Numbered from the stretch's first letter, positions 9,464 through 18,941 are shown. The stretch: DNA of 64,000 nucleotides from G963663315 sp963663315 (GCA_963663315.1 OY760176.1:1674001-1738000), one strand, 5' to 3'. Numbers and translations are program-made. The notes: generated by a model from the sequence alone, not told the origin.

Positions 9464-9748
9464 ATGGAGGAACTGTATTTTATTGTTCTGTTGATACTCT
9501 TTGTGTCGATGTTGTGCTCATTGATCCGGTCCGGTCTGGGTCCCACCTGGTTTGACAGGGCACTTTCGGTAAACTCCTTTACAACCAAGATAATTCTGAC
9601 GATTTCTGTCTATCTGTTTGCTGTCGGTCAGCCACAATATATCGACATTGCATTGCTTTATGGATTGATCAACTATGTCGGAACACTGGCATTGATCAGT
9701 TACATCAATCGCCAGATGGTCCCGAAAGAACACGGAAACAACCCATGA
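9464..9748 (+). CDS. mrpF: Na+/H+ antiporter subunit F (MrpF/MnhF)
   Basis: This 94-residue protein has three predicted membrane helices and the subunit F pattern RSGLGPTWFDRALSVNSFTT followed by DIALLYGLINYVGTLA. It starts 9 bp after mrpE and overlaps mrpG by four bases, consistent with translational coupling within the Mrp complex. Confidence 0.9.
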   Translation: MEELYFIVLLILFVSMLCSLIRSGLGPTWFDRALSVNSFTTKIILTISVYLFAVGQPQYIDIALLYGLINYVGTLALISYINRQMVPKEHGNNP

Positions 9749-10047
9749 TTGATCTGCTGGGAGGGGTGTTTTTATTTCTGGGATCAGTGGTGATACTGGT
9801 TGGCGGCTTTGGTCTGTTGCGGTTACCCGATTGCTTCAGCCGACTTCACGCCGCCGGGGTGATCGATACTCTGGGTGCATGGCTGGTATTACTCGGTCTT
9901 ATGGTTTTATCCACTTCCATTGTGATTGCATTCAAGGTCTTCCTGCTGATCATCCTGTTATTTTTTCTCTCCCCCGTGAATTCCCACGGACTTTCGGGAA
10001 TGGCTCTGAAATCCGGCCTGCGACCCTTCACCAACAAGCCATCCTGA
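9745..10047 (+). CDS. mrpG: Na+/H+ antiporter subunit G (MrpG/MnhG)
   Basis: This 100-residue protein has three predicted helices and the subunit G signature GGFGLLRLPDCFSRLHAAGV. MrpG is one of the small subunits at the F-G-B-C face of the complex. It overlaps mrpF (ATGA at 9745-9748) and precedes the fused A-tail/B gene by 13 bp. Confidence 0.9.
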   Translation: MIDLLGGVFLFLGSVVILVGGFGLLRLPDCFSRLHAAGVIDTLGAWLVLLGLMVLSTSIVIAFKVFLLIILLFFLSPVNSHGLSGMALKSGLRPFTNKPS

Positions 10048-10060
10048 CCGAAACTGTAAA

Positions 10061-11053
10061 ATGATTGAAATTATCAATATTGGGATGGACATCGGTCTGC
10101 TCGGGATTTTGCTGGCCTCAGCCGTGTTGATTCTGCGAAGTGGAAACCTGCTTGCGATTACTTTGTTTTCAACCGTCTACAGCTTGTCGATCTGTGCACT
10201 TTTTGTGATTTTGGATGCAGTGGATGTGGCCTTTACAGAAGCTGCGGTAGGCGCCGGGATTTCCACCGTTTTGATCCTGGCAGTGATCAAGCACAAAGAT
10301 GAATCCCTTGCCCCCCGCTGGCCCAGCGCAATTTCTATTGTGCTTGGGTTGGGTCTGGGCGCACTGTTGATAGTCGGAACACTGGATATGTCGATGTATG
10401 GCAACCCGCTGGCGCCGGTCCATTTGCACCTTGCGCCACGATTTCTCGGTCAGTCCGGGACTGAGACGGGTATTCCCAATGTGGTGACATCCGTACTTGC
10501 CAGTTACAGGGGCTACGATACCCTCGGAGAGGTGGTGGTAATTTTCACCGCGGGTCTGGCGGTCCTGTTGTTGCTCTCCCCTGCAACTACGGATACAGGC
10601 AGACAACTGGAGAATCAACAAAACCAGAGCTGGCTGCCTGCAACCAATCCGATCCTGAAGGCTGCTCTGTTACGCGTCATCCCTCTGGTTTTGTTGTTCG
10701 CCCTGTATGTACAGTTTCATGGCGACTATGGTCCTGGCGGTGGATTTCAGGCAGGTGTGATTTTTGGCGCAGGGTTTATTACCTACGGCCTGTTATGCGG
10801 CTCGAAAAGGTTGCTGGCCGTATTGAGCGAGCGCTGGATTACCATCGGCATGGCAGCCGGTATGTTGATTTATGCAGGGACCGGGTTAGCGGCTATGTGG
10901 CGTGGTGGAAATTTCCTTGATTATTCCGTCCTGGCCGAAACTCCGACAGCCGGGCAGCATGCCGGCATTCTCCTGATTGAACTCGGTGTCGGCGTTACCG
11001 TTGCGTTTACCATGATTTCCCTTTTCATCTGTTTTAGCCAGAATCAGGATTGA
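10061..11053 (+). CDS. Fused MrpA C-terminal (DUF4040) domain and MrpB
   Basis: The 330-residue protein joins two domains. Residues 1 to about 100 are a DUF4040/MbhD-like membrane domain, normally the C-terminal part of MrpA, with AVGAGISTVLILAVI. The C-terminal half from about residue 195 is an MrpB/MnhB domain (YVQFHGDYGPGGGFQAGVIF). In classical Mrp operons the first domain is fused to the large antiporter subunit A; here it is fused to B instead. This resembles the modular layout in Mbh/Mbs-type complexes and some bacterial Mrp groups. Confidence 0.85.
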   Translation: MIEIINIGMDIGLLGILLASAVLILRSGNLLAITLFSTVYSLSICALFVILDAVDVAFTEAAVGAGISTVLILAVIKHKDESLAPRWPSAISIVLGLGLGALLIVGTLDMSMYGNPLAPVHLHLAPRFLGQSGTETGIPNVVTSVLASYRGYDTLGEVVVIFTAGLAVLLLLSPATTDTGRQLENQQNQSWLPATNPILKAALLRVIPLVLLFALYVQFHGDYGPGGGFQAGVIFGAGFITYGLLCGSKRLLAVLSERWITIGMAAGMLIYAGTGLAAMWRGGNFLDYSVLAETPTAGQHAGILLIELGVGVTVAFTMISLFICFSQNQD

Positions 11054-11056
11054 TAA

Positions 11057-11443
11057 GTGAGCGCGGATTTATCTCATCTGGCGCCGGGGCTGTTCAACTA
11101 CTGGGTCGCTGTCACCCTGTTTGTTCTGGGCCTGATTATCGTCTTGGACAGCCACAACATGATAAAGAAACTGATCGGGTTGAACCTGCTTCAGTCCGCG
11201 GTTTTTTTGTTGTTTATCACCACAGGCAAAGTGACAGGCGGTCATGCTCCGATTCTTGATCAGTCGATTGAAATCTACAGCAACCCGCTGCCCCATGTAC
11301 TGATTCTGACTGCCATTGTCGTCGGTGTGGCTACCATGGCGCTTGGACTTGCCCTGGTGGTACGAATTCGCCGCGTTTACGGCACTGTCGATGAGAATAA
11401 AATCCAGCACAACCCGGAAGTGGAACCGGAAATTATTCCATGA
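11057..11443 (+). CDS. mrpC: Na+/H+ antiporter subunit C (MrpC/MnhC, NuoK-like)
   Basis: This 128-residue protein has three helices and the NuoK/MrpC pattern GLNLLQSAVFLLFI followed by PLPHVLILTAIVVGVATMALGLALVVRI. The GTG at 11057 is the start, three bases after the preceding stop. It overlaps mrpD by four bases. Confidence 0.9.
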   Translation: MSADLSHLAPGLFNYWVAVTLFVLGLIIVLDSHNMIKKLIGLNLLQSAVFLLFITTGKVTGGHAPILDQSIEIYSNPLPHVLILTAIVVGVATMALGLALVVRIRRVYGTVDENKIQHNPEVEPEIIP

Positions 11444-12945
11444 GTGTGATAGCAGATAGTCATTTACCTGTATTGCAGGTGATCGTGCCGATGTTGCTGG
11501 CGCCACTGTGTATCTTGATTGGCAACAAGGCGGTAGCCCGTGGTTTCATGCTGACTGCAGCGATAGTGATGTTCGGGATCAGTGTGATGCTGATGTCCGG
11601 CGTACTCGATGGTCGCGAATACATCTATGAACTGGGCGGCTGGGCAGCGCCCTGGGGCATTGAATATCGTGTCGATCACGTTACCGCATTTGTGCTTTTG
11701 ACTATCAACCTTGTGCACTTGTGGGCATCGGTTTTTTGTCTCGCCGGAAATCATGACAATCCCGATGAAACCGGTCGACCGGCATTTTATGCAGCGTGGT
11801 TACTGTGTATCGCCGGATTGAATGGCATGGTAGTCACCAATGATGCCTTCAATATGTTCGTTTTTCTCGAAATCAGTTCGCTTGCAACATATGTGCTGAT
11901 CAGTTGCGGTCGAGACCCCAGGGCATTGCTTGCGGCATATCGTTACCTGATTATCGGTGCGGTCGGCGCCACATTCGTACTGCTTTCGATTGGACTTTTA
12001 TATATGCAGACAGGCACATTGAATATTTCTGATCTGGCTGTGCGGATTGCTGAAAAGGGCGCTGATCGAACGATCATAATGGCAATGTCGTTTTTTGTTA
12101 TTGGTATTGGCATCAAGTGCGCCATATTTCCATTGCATGACTGGTTGCCGAATGCCTATACCTACGCCCCTGATTCGGTAACGGTTTTATTGTCGGGGAC
12201 GGCAACCAAGGTTGCGCTGTATGTACTACTGCGTTTCCTGCATGATCTGTTCAGCGCCGACTTCAGTATCCTGGTCATGCCATTGGACTGGGTCCTGATC
12301 GTCAGTGGCATTCTCGGTATGCTTCTGGCGCCCCTGATTGCACTGCGCGAATCCAGCCTGAAGCGGATGTTTGCCTGGTCCAGCGTGGCACAGGTATCCT
12401 ATATTGTGGTCGGGATCGGCCTCGGAACAACGGCAGGGGTAGCCGCGGCGCTGTTGCACCTGTTCAATCATTCGATCATTAAAGCAGTGATTTTCATGGC
12501 TGTCGGGATCCTCATTGCCCGAACCGGTACGGCAAGGATAAAGCATCTCGGCAGTGTCGCCCATCATCATCGTTTTGTCTGCTATATCCTGTTGTTCGGC
12601 GGCTTAAGCCTTATCGGACTTCCCGGCACAACAGGCTTTGTCAGCAAATGGGTACTGGTGACCGCGGTAATAGACAAGGGGTCGTGGTGGCTGGCGATTC
12701 CAGTATTGGCAGGATCACTGGCCAGTGCCTCCTATATCTGGCGGATCGTGGAAACGTTGTGGGCAAAACCTGCGCATCTTGAGTTTGGTGCACAGTCAGC
12801 TAAAATCCATTTCGTCGAGTGGTTTCCGCTGGTCATCATGACGTCTCTTGCGCTGTGGTTTGGACTCAATGCATCCTGGATCACAGAGGCCGCGACTCTT
12901 GCTGCACACAGCCTGGTCGACACTGGAATCATGGTGGTGAAATAA
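11440..12945 (+). CDS. mrpD: Na+/H+ antiporter subunit D (MrpD/NuoN-like), first copy
   Basis: This 501-residue protein with about 14 helices belongs to the proton_antipo_M family shared by MrpA/MrpD and NuoL/M/N. It shows KCAIFPLHDWLPNAYTYAPDSVTVLLSG with a key Lys and His in the channel, and the conserved LKRMFAWSSVAQVSYI. Gene context makes it MrpD. Its stop overlaps the next start by one base (TAATG at 12943). Confidence 0.9.
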   Translation: MSVIADSHLPVLQVIVPMLLAPLCILIGNKAVARGFMLTAAIVMFGISVMLMSGVLDGREYIYELGGWAAPWGIEYRVDHVTAFVLLTINLVHLWASVFCLAGNHDNPDETGRPAFYAAWLLCIAGLNGMVVTNDAFNMFVFLEISSLATYVLISCGRDPRALLAAYRYLIIGAVGATFVLLSIGLLYMQTGTLNISDLAVRIAEKGADRTIIMAMSFFVIGIGIKCAIFPLHDWLPNAYTYAPDSVTVLLSGTATKVALYVLLRFLHDLFSADFSILVMPLDWVLIVSGILGMLLAPLIALRESSLKRMFAWSSVAQVSYIVVGIGLGTTAGVAAALLHLFNHSIIKAVIFMAVGILIARTGTARIKHLGSVAHHHRFVCYILLFGGLSLIGLPGTTGFVSKWVLVTAVIDKGSWWLAIPVLAGSLASASYIWRIVETLWAKPAHLEFGAQSAKIHFVEWFPLVIMTSLALWFGLNASWITEAATLAAHSLVDTGIMVVK

Positions 12946-14390
12946 TGTTTGAAGGGATACTGCCTGGCCTGTGCGTCCTGTCACCGTTTGTGGGCGCCTG
13001 TGCAGTCGTTGCCAGCAGAAAATCACCTACCTCAAGAGATGCCGTGCTGATTGTAACCGGACTGGTCACTCTGGCCTTGCTTGTTACCCTGTTTCTGCAT
13101 CTTGACCAGTATCATCACGTTCAGGTTCTGTTCGAAATACTGCCCGATCTACGTATCGCTTTTCATGTCGAACCCTTAGGGTTGATCTTTGCACTCAGCG
13201 CCGGCCTGTTATGGCCGATCACCTCGGTTTATTCCATCAGCTATCTGAAAGCGGGAGGCGATCAGCACCAAACCCGTTTCCATGCCCTGTTTTGTGTCGC
13301 CATTGGCAGCGTCATGGGTATCTCTTTTGCAGAAAACCTTTTTACCCTGTTCCTGTTTTACGAGGTACTTACTTTTTCCACCTGGCCCCTGGTTACCCAC
13401 AGTCGTACCCCGTCTGCGGTTGCAGCGGGCCGGGTTTATCTGGGTGTGTTACTCACCACTTCGCTGTTGTTGTTTCTGCTCGCGATTGTATTGGTGGGCA
13501 ATTATGGTGAAGGAATTTCGTTTGTACCAGGAGGGGTATTGTCCGAAACACCGCCGTTTCTGGTCGGGATTCTGGTATTCCTGTTTCTGTTTGGTATCGG
13601 TAAGGCTGCGGTAATGCCCTTTCACCGGTGGCTGCCCAGAGCCATGATCGCACCCACTCCGGTCAGTGCGTTGCTGCATGCTGTGGCGGTCGTCAAGGCT
13701 GGCGTGTTTTCCATCCTCAAGATCAGCGTCTATATTTTTGGCTTCGACACACTGCAGTCGTTGCCATTCCACAACCTGATTCTCTGGATTCCCGCAGTCA
13801 CCATATTGCTGGCATCGGTCATCGCCATGCGACAGGATGATCTGAAGGCCCGGCTTGCCTATTCAACAGTGAGTCAATTGTCCTATATCGTGCTGGGGGC
13901 ATTGATGGCCAACCAGATGGCCATGGTGGGCAGCGGATTGCACATCACCATGCATGCTTTCGGCAAGATCACCCTGTTTTTCTGTGCCGGCGCCATCATG
14001 GTGCTTGCTGGTAAGCACAAGGTATCGCAGATGGATGGACTGGGTTCGGCCATGCCGTGGACATTTTCTGCGTTCTTTCTGGCATCACTGTCGATAGCCG
14101 GGCTGCCACCGGCGGGCGGCTTGTGGAGCAAGTGGTATCTGGCCCTGGGCGCCCTGGAGCAGGGACAGATCGCTTTGCTTGTGGTATTGATGATCAGTTC
14201 GCTGTTGAATGTGTACTATCTGACCGCGATTCCGCTAAGGGCTTTTTTCCTGAAAGGCGAGAGTTCGGGGCAGAGTCTCGAAACCAACCGGGGGCTGATT
14301 ATCCCGCTTGTGGTGACCATGTCGGCAAGTATTGCGCTGTTCTTCATTGCCGATCAAATTGCGTCATTTATTCAACAAGTTGCGATATGA
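12945..14390 (+). CDS. Mrp/NuoL-like antiporter subunit, second copy
   Basis: This 481-residue member of the proton_antipo_M family begins MFEGILPGLCVLSPF. It has KAAVMPFHRWLPRAMIAPTP, with the channel Lys and His, and LKARLAYSTVSQLSYIVLGA. It probably fills the role of the N-terminal antiporter part of MrpA, or of a second MrpD. The ATG at 12945 is chosen because it overlaps the preceding stop. It overlaps the next small gene by ATGA (14387-14390). Confidence 0.85.
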   Translation: MFEGILPGLCVLSPFVGACAVVASRKSPTSRDAVLIVTGLVTLALLVTLFLHLDQYHHVQVLFEILPDLRIAFHVEPLGLIFALSAGLLWPITSVYSISYLKAGGDQHQTRFHALFCVAIGSVMGISFAENLFTLFLFYEVLTFSTWPLVTHSRTPSAVAAGRVYLGVLLTTSLLLFLLAIVLVGNYGEGISFVPGGVLSETPPFLVGILVFLFLFGIGKAAVMPFHRWLPRAMIAPTPVSALLHAVAVVKAGVFSILKISVYIFGFDTLQSLPFHNLILWIPAVTILLASVIAMRQDDLKARLAYSTVSQLSYIVLGALMANQMAMVGSGLHITMHAFGKITLFFCAGAIMVLAGKHKVSQMDGLGSAMPWTFSAFFLASLSIAGLPPAGGLWSKWYLALGALEQGQIALLVVLMISSLLNVYYLTAIPLRAFFLKGESSGQSLETNRGLIIPLVVTMSASIALFFIADQIASFIQQVAI

Positions 14391-14668
14391 CGGGTGAAAA
14401 AATGAACAGGATAATCGAAAAATTCAATCAATTGACAGGGAGAGTGCGCAAGGGACTGGCGGTTTTTTTCGGATTGTGTGGAATCTTGCTTTTTCTTGAT
14501 CTGTTTTTACATAAACATGGCGACTACTGGTGGAACTTTTTCGGATTTCACACTCTGTTCGGCTTTGTTGCCTGCGTAGTACTGGTGCTGGTTGCAAGCT
14601 GGATGAGAAAACCGCTGATGCGGGATGAGCATCACTACGACAAAAAGTCGGAGTCGAAGTCGAAATGA
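14387..14668 (+). CDS. Small two-helix membrane protein in the Mrp operon
   Basis: This 93-residue protein has two hydrophobic helices (about 26-41 and 55-72), the second separated from the first by HKHGDYWWNFFGFH, and a charged tail rich in Lys, Asp and Ser. Its start (ATGA) overlaps the preceding gene and its stop overlaps the next start, so it is translated as part of the operon. I do not recognise a named family. It is probably an accessory subunit of the complex. Confidence 0.7.
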   Translation: MTGEKMNRIIEKFNQLTGRVRKGLAVFFGLCGILLFLDLFLHKHGDYWWNFFGFHTLFGFVACVVLVLVASWMRKPLMRDEHHYDKKSESKSK

Positions 14669-16356
14669 TCAACGCTCCATTTCTCATTTTCCTCATCGGC
14701 GCTGCCTTGAGCCTGACGGTTCGCGGGAATTTGCGCAAGACCATCATGCTGGTGACACCGGTTGTCGGGTTGATCAATCTGGTCACATTGGATCAATCCC
14801 TGTCCTGGTCCGTGCAGTGGCTGGACCTGGAACTGGTTCTGTTTCAGGTTGACAGGCTGAATTTTATTTTCGGCGTGCTTTTCCACATTGCTGCAATCAT
14901 TGCCATTATTTATGCCTGGCATGTGAACGACCGGCCTCAGCAATTGGTTGCTCTGCTCTATCCTGGCAGCGCACTCGGGGTGGTCTTTGCCGGTGACTGG
15001 CTGACCCTTTTTATATTCTGGGAATGTCTTGCTATCAGCTCGGTTTTCTTTATTACTGCAAGACGTACGCCAACCGCGATCAGAGCGGCTCTGCGCTACC
15101 TGGTTTTTCAGATTGTATCCGGGGTGCTGTTGTTGAGCGGTGCGCTGGTGATGCTGCATGAGACCGGTGATATTTCGGTGGGGCCGCTGGACCTTGATCA
15201 TCCGGGCGCCAAATTTCTGTTGCTGGCGTTCGGAATCAAGGCAGCATTTCCGCTCCTGCACAACTGGCTGACCGATGCCTATCCACAAGCAACTGTTTCA
15301 GGCACGGTTTTCCTGAGCGCATTCACCACCAAGGTTGCCGTTTATGTGCTTGCACGTTCATTCACCGGGCTCGACATGCTTGTCTATATCGGTGCAATCA
15401 TGGCCTGTTTCCCGATTTTCTACGCGGTGATAGAGAATGATCTGCGGCGTGTGCTCGGATACAGCATGATCAATCAGATCGGCTTCATGATTTGTGGCAT
15501 CGGTATCGGCACCGAACTGGCAGTCAACGGGGCGGTAGCGCACGCATTCAATGATGTAATTTTCAAGGGGTTGCTGATGATGTCGATGGGGGCGGTGCTG
15601 TTTCGTACCCGTGAAATGCGCGGCTCTGAACTCGGTGGTCTGGCACGGTCGATGCCCAAAACCACTGGACTGTGTATTGTCGGCGCGGCCTCGATATCTG
15701 CATTCCCGCTGTTCAGCGGTTTTGTCAGTAAATCCATGGTAATGGCCGCATTGCTGATTGAGAACCATGAAATTGTATGGCTGGCAATGTTGTTTGCGTC
15801 TGCCGGGGTTTTTCATCATGCCGGAATCAAAATACCCTACTTTGCCTTTTTCGCTCATGACTCTGGAAAACGGCCGGACGAAGCCCCGGCACATATGCTG
15901 ATCGCGATGTCGATAGCCGCTTTACTGTGTATTTTCATCGGCTGTTACCCCTGGTTGCTGTATCACTATCTGCCGTATCCGGTGGATTACATACCGTTCG
16001 ATATTCCCCATGTCGTTGAGCAGACCCAGTTGCTGTTTTTCTCGGCGCTGGCTTTTATCTGGCTACAGCTACAGGGTCTGTATCCACCCGAATTGAAGTC
16101 GACCAATCTCGACAGTGATTGGTTTTACAGGAAACTCTGGCCCGGGATATATCGTCACATCGCTGCATCTGCCGATCGTTTGCATCGAGGCTTCATGGGG
16201 ATACTTTCCGGCGTGGCCGTTTCATTGACGCCTGTAGCACGAAAACAATCATACGATCTGCTTATGCCATGGTCGGTGCGACGAATGGTTATGATTGTCA
16301 TGGTGCTGCTGACCATCGTATTATTGCTGTTCTATATTTCCGGCATGACTAATTAA
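14665..16356 (+). CDS. Mrp/NuoL-like antiporter subunit, third copy
   Basis: This 563-residue proton_antipo_M protein has FGIKAAFPLLHNWLTDAYPQATVSGTVFLSAF and RVLGYSMINQIGFMICGIGIGTELA, with a long C-terminal extension and a last helix near the end. It is the third large antiporter-type subunit of the operon, while standard Mrp complexes have two (MrpA and MrpD). It starts at an ATG overlapping the preceding TGA. The operon ends here; the following Rieske gene begins 20 bp later with a TTG. Confidence 0.85.
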   Translation: MINAPFLIFLIGAALSLTVRGNLRKTIMLVTPVVGLINLVTLDQSLSWSVQWLDLELVLFQVDRLNFIFGVLFHIAAIIAIIYAWHVNDRPQQLVALLYPGSALGVVFAGDWLTLFIFWECLAISSVFFITARRTPTAIRAALRYLVFQIVSGVLLLSGALVMLHETGDISVGPLDLDHPGAKFLLLAFGIKAAFPLLHNWLTDAYPQATVSGTVFLSAFTTKVAVYVLARSFTGLDMLVYIGAIMACFPIFYAVIENDLRRVLGYSMINQIGFMICGIGIGTELAVNGAVAHAFNDVIFKGLLMMSMGAVLFRTREMRGSELGGLARSMPKTTGLCIVGAASISAFPLFSGFVSKSMVMAALLIENHEIVWLAMLFASAGVFHHAGIKIPYFAFFAHDSGKRPDEAPAHMLIAMSIAALLCIFIGCYPWLLYHYLPYPVDYIPFDIPHVVEQTQLLFFSALAFIWLQLQGLYPPELKSTNLDSDWFYRKLWPGIYRHIAASADRLHRGFMGILSGVAVSLTPVARKQSYDLLMPWSVRRMVMIVMVLLTIVLLLFYISGMTN

Positions 16357-16376
16357 CCTGGGATCAGGCGGCGCCC

Positions 16377-17525
16377 TTGACAATATCCGTAGACCGTATA
16401 AAACAGGCCCTCACCGCAGTACGATATCCGGTTTCATCTTCCTTGACCCTGCCGCCCGAGTGTTACCATGATGACGGCTGGCTGGAGCATGAGATGAATT
16501 GCCTGTTCAGACGGGGATGGTTCGGTATCGGCAGGCGGGATCAATGGCGCACTCCGGGTGACTACCAAGCGATCGAAGTTGCAGGAGTGCCGATTGTTGT
16601 CATCATGGACAAGGACGGCAAACTGCAGGCATTGTCAAATTCATGCCTGCATCGAAGTAGCCGGATCATGACCGGAACAGGCAGTTGCAAGGCGATGGTC
16701 TGCCCTTTTCACGGCTGGAGCTATGACACACGGGGTCAGTTGATCTCCGCTCCCAGAATGGAAACCGCAGACTGTTTCTCGGAAAAACAGTACAGCCTGA
16801 AAAAGTTCAACGTAGAAAGTCTGGACGGGTTTGTTTTTCTCAGCCTGGAAGAAAGCCCGGTTTCACTGGCGAAGTGGTCAGGAGATTTCGAACAGGTTCA
16901 TGCACCGTGGTCACTGGAAGAACTGGTCACCGGCCGCAGCAGGACCTTCGATGTCAATTGCAACTGGAAACTGTTTATTGAAATATTCAATGAATACTAT
17001 CACTTGCCTCTGGTACACCCGCAGTCACTCAACCACTACTACCCTGAACCCGAACCCGCTGATGTGGTCATCGGGGAATACACGACCCAGTTTGGCGCCA
17101 CCGCCGGCAACCCTGCATTGCTGGACGAAAACCAGGCTCAATCCTTCCCAGTGATCCCGACTCTCGGCGAAAAGGAGAGAAATGGAACGCGCTACACCTG
17201 GATCTACCCCAACCTGACCTTCGCAGCCAGTATGGATTGCATGTGGATATATCATGTCTATCCGATTACGTCGAAATCCACCCGAGTGGTGCAAACCGTT
17301 TGCTTTCCACCCGAGACAACCCATCGGGATGACTTCGGCGAAAAATCTGAAATGTACTACCAACGCTTCGATTTTGCTATCGACGAAGATATTCCTGCGT
17401 TGGAACGACAGCAAGCCGGCATGCAATCCCCTTATGCCGTTCAGGGAAGATTTTCCGCGCTGGAACCGTGTGTCGGGAATTTCGCCTGCTGGTACTCACA
17501 AGCGACCCGCAATCAATCCCCGTAG
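16377..17525 (+). CDS. Rieske non-heme iron oxygenase, alpha subunit
   Basis: This 382-residue protein has a Rieske [2Fe-2S] site (C90-x-H92 and C109-x2-H112) and a mononuclear iron site (NEYYHLPLVH, His209 and His214, with a later Asp near 334). Such enzymes use a separate reductase to oxygenate aromatic rings or N-methyl groups; the layout is like choline, carnitine or glycine-betaine monooxygenases. No reductase is adjacent. The earliest possible start is the TTG at 16377, because an in-frame TAA lies just upstream. The TAG stop (17523-17525) lies in a CGTAGGG repeat, so the extreme C-terminus may be repeat-derived. Confidence 0.85.
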   Translation: MTISVDRIKQALTAVRYPVSSSLTLPPECYHDDGWLEHEMNCLFRRGWFGIGRRDQWRTPGDYQAIEVAGVPIVVIMDKDGKLQALSNSCLHRSSRIMTGTGSCKAMVCPFHGWSYDTRGQLISAPRMETADCFSEKQYSLKKFNVESLDGFVFLSLEESPVSLAKWSGDFEQVHAPWSLEELVTGRSRTFDVNCNWKLFIEIFNEYYHLPLVHPQSLNHYYPEPEPADVVIGEYTTQFGATAGNPALLDENQAQSFPVIPTLGEKERNGTRYTWIYPNLTFAASMDCMWIYHVYPITSKSTRVVQTVCFPPETTHRDDFGEKSEMYYQRFDFAIDEDIPALERQQAGMQSPYAVQGRFSALEPCVGNFACWYSQATRNQSP

Positions 17526-17596
17526 GGGACGGCCCCGTGCCGTCCCGAACAACCCTCCGCCTAATCGTAGGGGACGGCCCCCGTGCCGTCCCGTTC
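17521..17596. repeat. Two hairpin repeats, GACGG-stem variant
   Basis: Two copies have 8-bp arms GGGACGGC and GCCGTCCC around CCCGT or CCCCGT (17526-17546 and 17571-17592). Each is preceded by CGTAGG. They sit between the convergent Rieske and dsbB genes. The flank and loop match the repeats at 5834 and 31842, but the stem sequence differs on both arms, so pairing is kept. Confidence 0.85.
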
Positions 17597-17602
17597 ATCC
17601 GG

Positions 17603-18091
17603 TCAACCCGGACGCCTGAACATCAGGTAAAACGCCAGCAGGGTTAACAGGATCAACCAGATCAGGCTCCAGCCGGGCATCGATATGCCAAGCAATGTCC
17701 AAAGTACCTCTGCACATTCCCCTGAACCTTTGAATACTGTTTCCAGCATTTTTGTAAAGGGCATCACATCCAGCATGAAGTCGAGTCCGGGTCCGCACTC
17801 GGGAACCTGATCGGCAGGAAGATTTTGCAGCCAGACATGGCGTGCCGCAATGCCGGCGCCGGTCAGGCCGACCAGGATTGCAAGCCCGCTGTAACCCTTT
17901 CTGCCCCACCCATCCGGGTTGTGCAAAAAACCCGCCAGAAACACAACACCCAACGCGATGAAAGCGATGCGCTGGAAAATACAAAGTGGGCAGGGGTCAA
18001 GCCCCTCGACATGTTGAAAATATATCGCCAGGGCAACCAGCCCGGCGCATTCCAAAAAGCCAATCAGGGAAAGGGTTCTGTACGTGGTCAT
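17603..18091 (-). CDS. dsbB: Disulfide bond formation protein B
   Basis: This 162-residue inner-membrane protein reoxidises DsbA and passes electrons to quinone. It has four predicted helices and the two periplasmic cysteine pairs expected of the family: CPLC after the first helix and the ECGPGL...GSGEC pair in the second loop. The ATG at 18091 is chosen because it places the first helix at the N-terminus; an in-frame upstream start would add 14 residues. Confidence 0.92.
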   Translation of the reverse strand: MTTYRTLSLIGFLECAGLVALAIYFQHVEGLDPCPLCIFQRIAFIALGVVFLAGFLHNPDGWGRKGYSGLAILVGLTGAGIAARHVWLQNLPADQVPECGPGLDFMLDVMPFTKMLETVFKGSGECAEVLWTLLGISMPGWSLIWLILLTLLAFYLMFRRPG

Positions 18092-18104
18092 ATTAAAAAG
18101 TAAG

Positions 18105-18848
18105 TCAAATTGCGCCTGTGCGGCCACCGTCAACGGTTATTGTCTGCCCGGAGATAAAATCCGAACTGGAGATCAGAAAATGTGCTGTCCTTGCGATATC
18201 CTGCGGGTCACCGATTCGTTTGAGCGGAGTCCGGGAAATCAGTTGCTGACGGGCGTTCTGGTCATTATCGTTTTTCGGCCAGAGAATCGCCCCCGGCGCT
18301 ATTGCATTGACCCGCACATCAGGGCCGAGTTCCCTCGCCAGCGATTGGGTGATGGACACGAGACCAGCTTTTGAAGCGCAATAGGCAGAGTGATCCAATA
18401 GCGGATGCTGTGCATAAATATCGGTGATATTAACGATAGTGCCTTTTGTCTTTTTAAGAAAAGGCGCCGCGGCCCTGGACAGAAAATAAGGCGCCTTGAG
18501 ATTGACATCCATTAATTCATCCCACTCCCGCTCGCTGCAGGAGGCCAGTGGAGTTGGGAAGAAAGCCGAGGCATTGTTGATCAAACCATCCAGTCGTCCT
18601 GATCTGTCGATAGTTTCGCGGAGCATTTCTCCCAGACTGGAGATATTTCTGAGATCGGCCTGGATTATTGAGGCAGAATCAGGGCGAACATGGCACAACT
18701 CATGTTTTAATGATTTTGCTGCTTGAGCGCTTTGGTTGTAATGGATTATGACGTGCATGCCCTGTGAGTGCAGATAACGCGCCGTACAGGCGCCAATTCG
18801 CCGCGCTCCCCCGGTAATCATAATTACCCTGCTGGATGAATCACTCAT
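18105..18848 (-). CDS. Pteridine reductase-type short-chain dehydrogenase
   Basis: This 247-residue SDR has a TGGARRIG cofactor motif, where the Arg pair is typical of pteridine reductases and FolM and favours NADPH. It also has INNASAFF and the catalytic SAYCASK (YxxxK). The C-terminal GRTGAI tail fits the SDR end. It probably reduces dihydrobiopterin or dihydromonapterin. It lies 13 bp upstream of dsbB on the same strand. Confidence 0.85.
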   Translation of the reverse strand: MSDSSSRVIMITGGARRIGACTARYLHSQGMHVIIHYNQSAQAAKSLKHELCHVRPDSASIIQADLRNISSLGEMLRETIDRSGRLDGLINNASAFFPTPLASCSEREWDELMDVNLKAPYFLSRAAAPFLKKTKGTIVNITDIYAQHPLLDHSAYCASKAGLVSITQSLARELGPDVRVNAIAPGAILWPKNDNDQNARQQLISRTPLKRIGDPQDIARTAHFLISSSDFISGQTITVDGGRTGAI

Positions 18849-18941
18849 GTTTTTAACGGCTGCCTGACCGGCGGTCTATTGTTCACAATTATCGGTGCCT
18901 GTATACTCGCTTTCTTGTTAGGGACTGACAGATCAAGCGTT

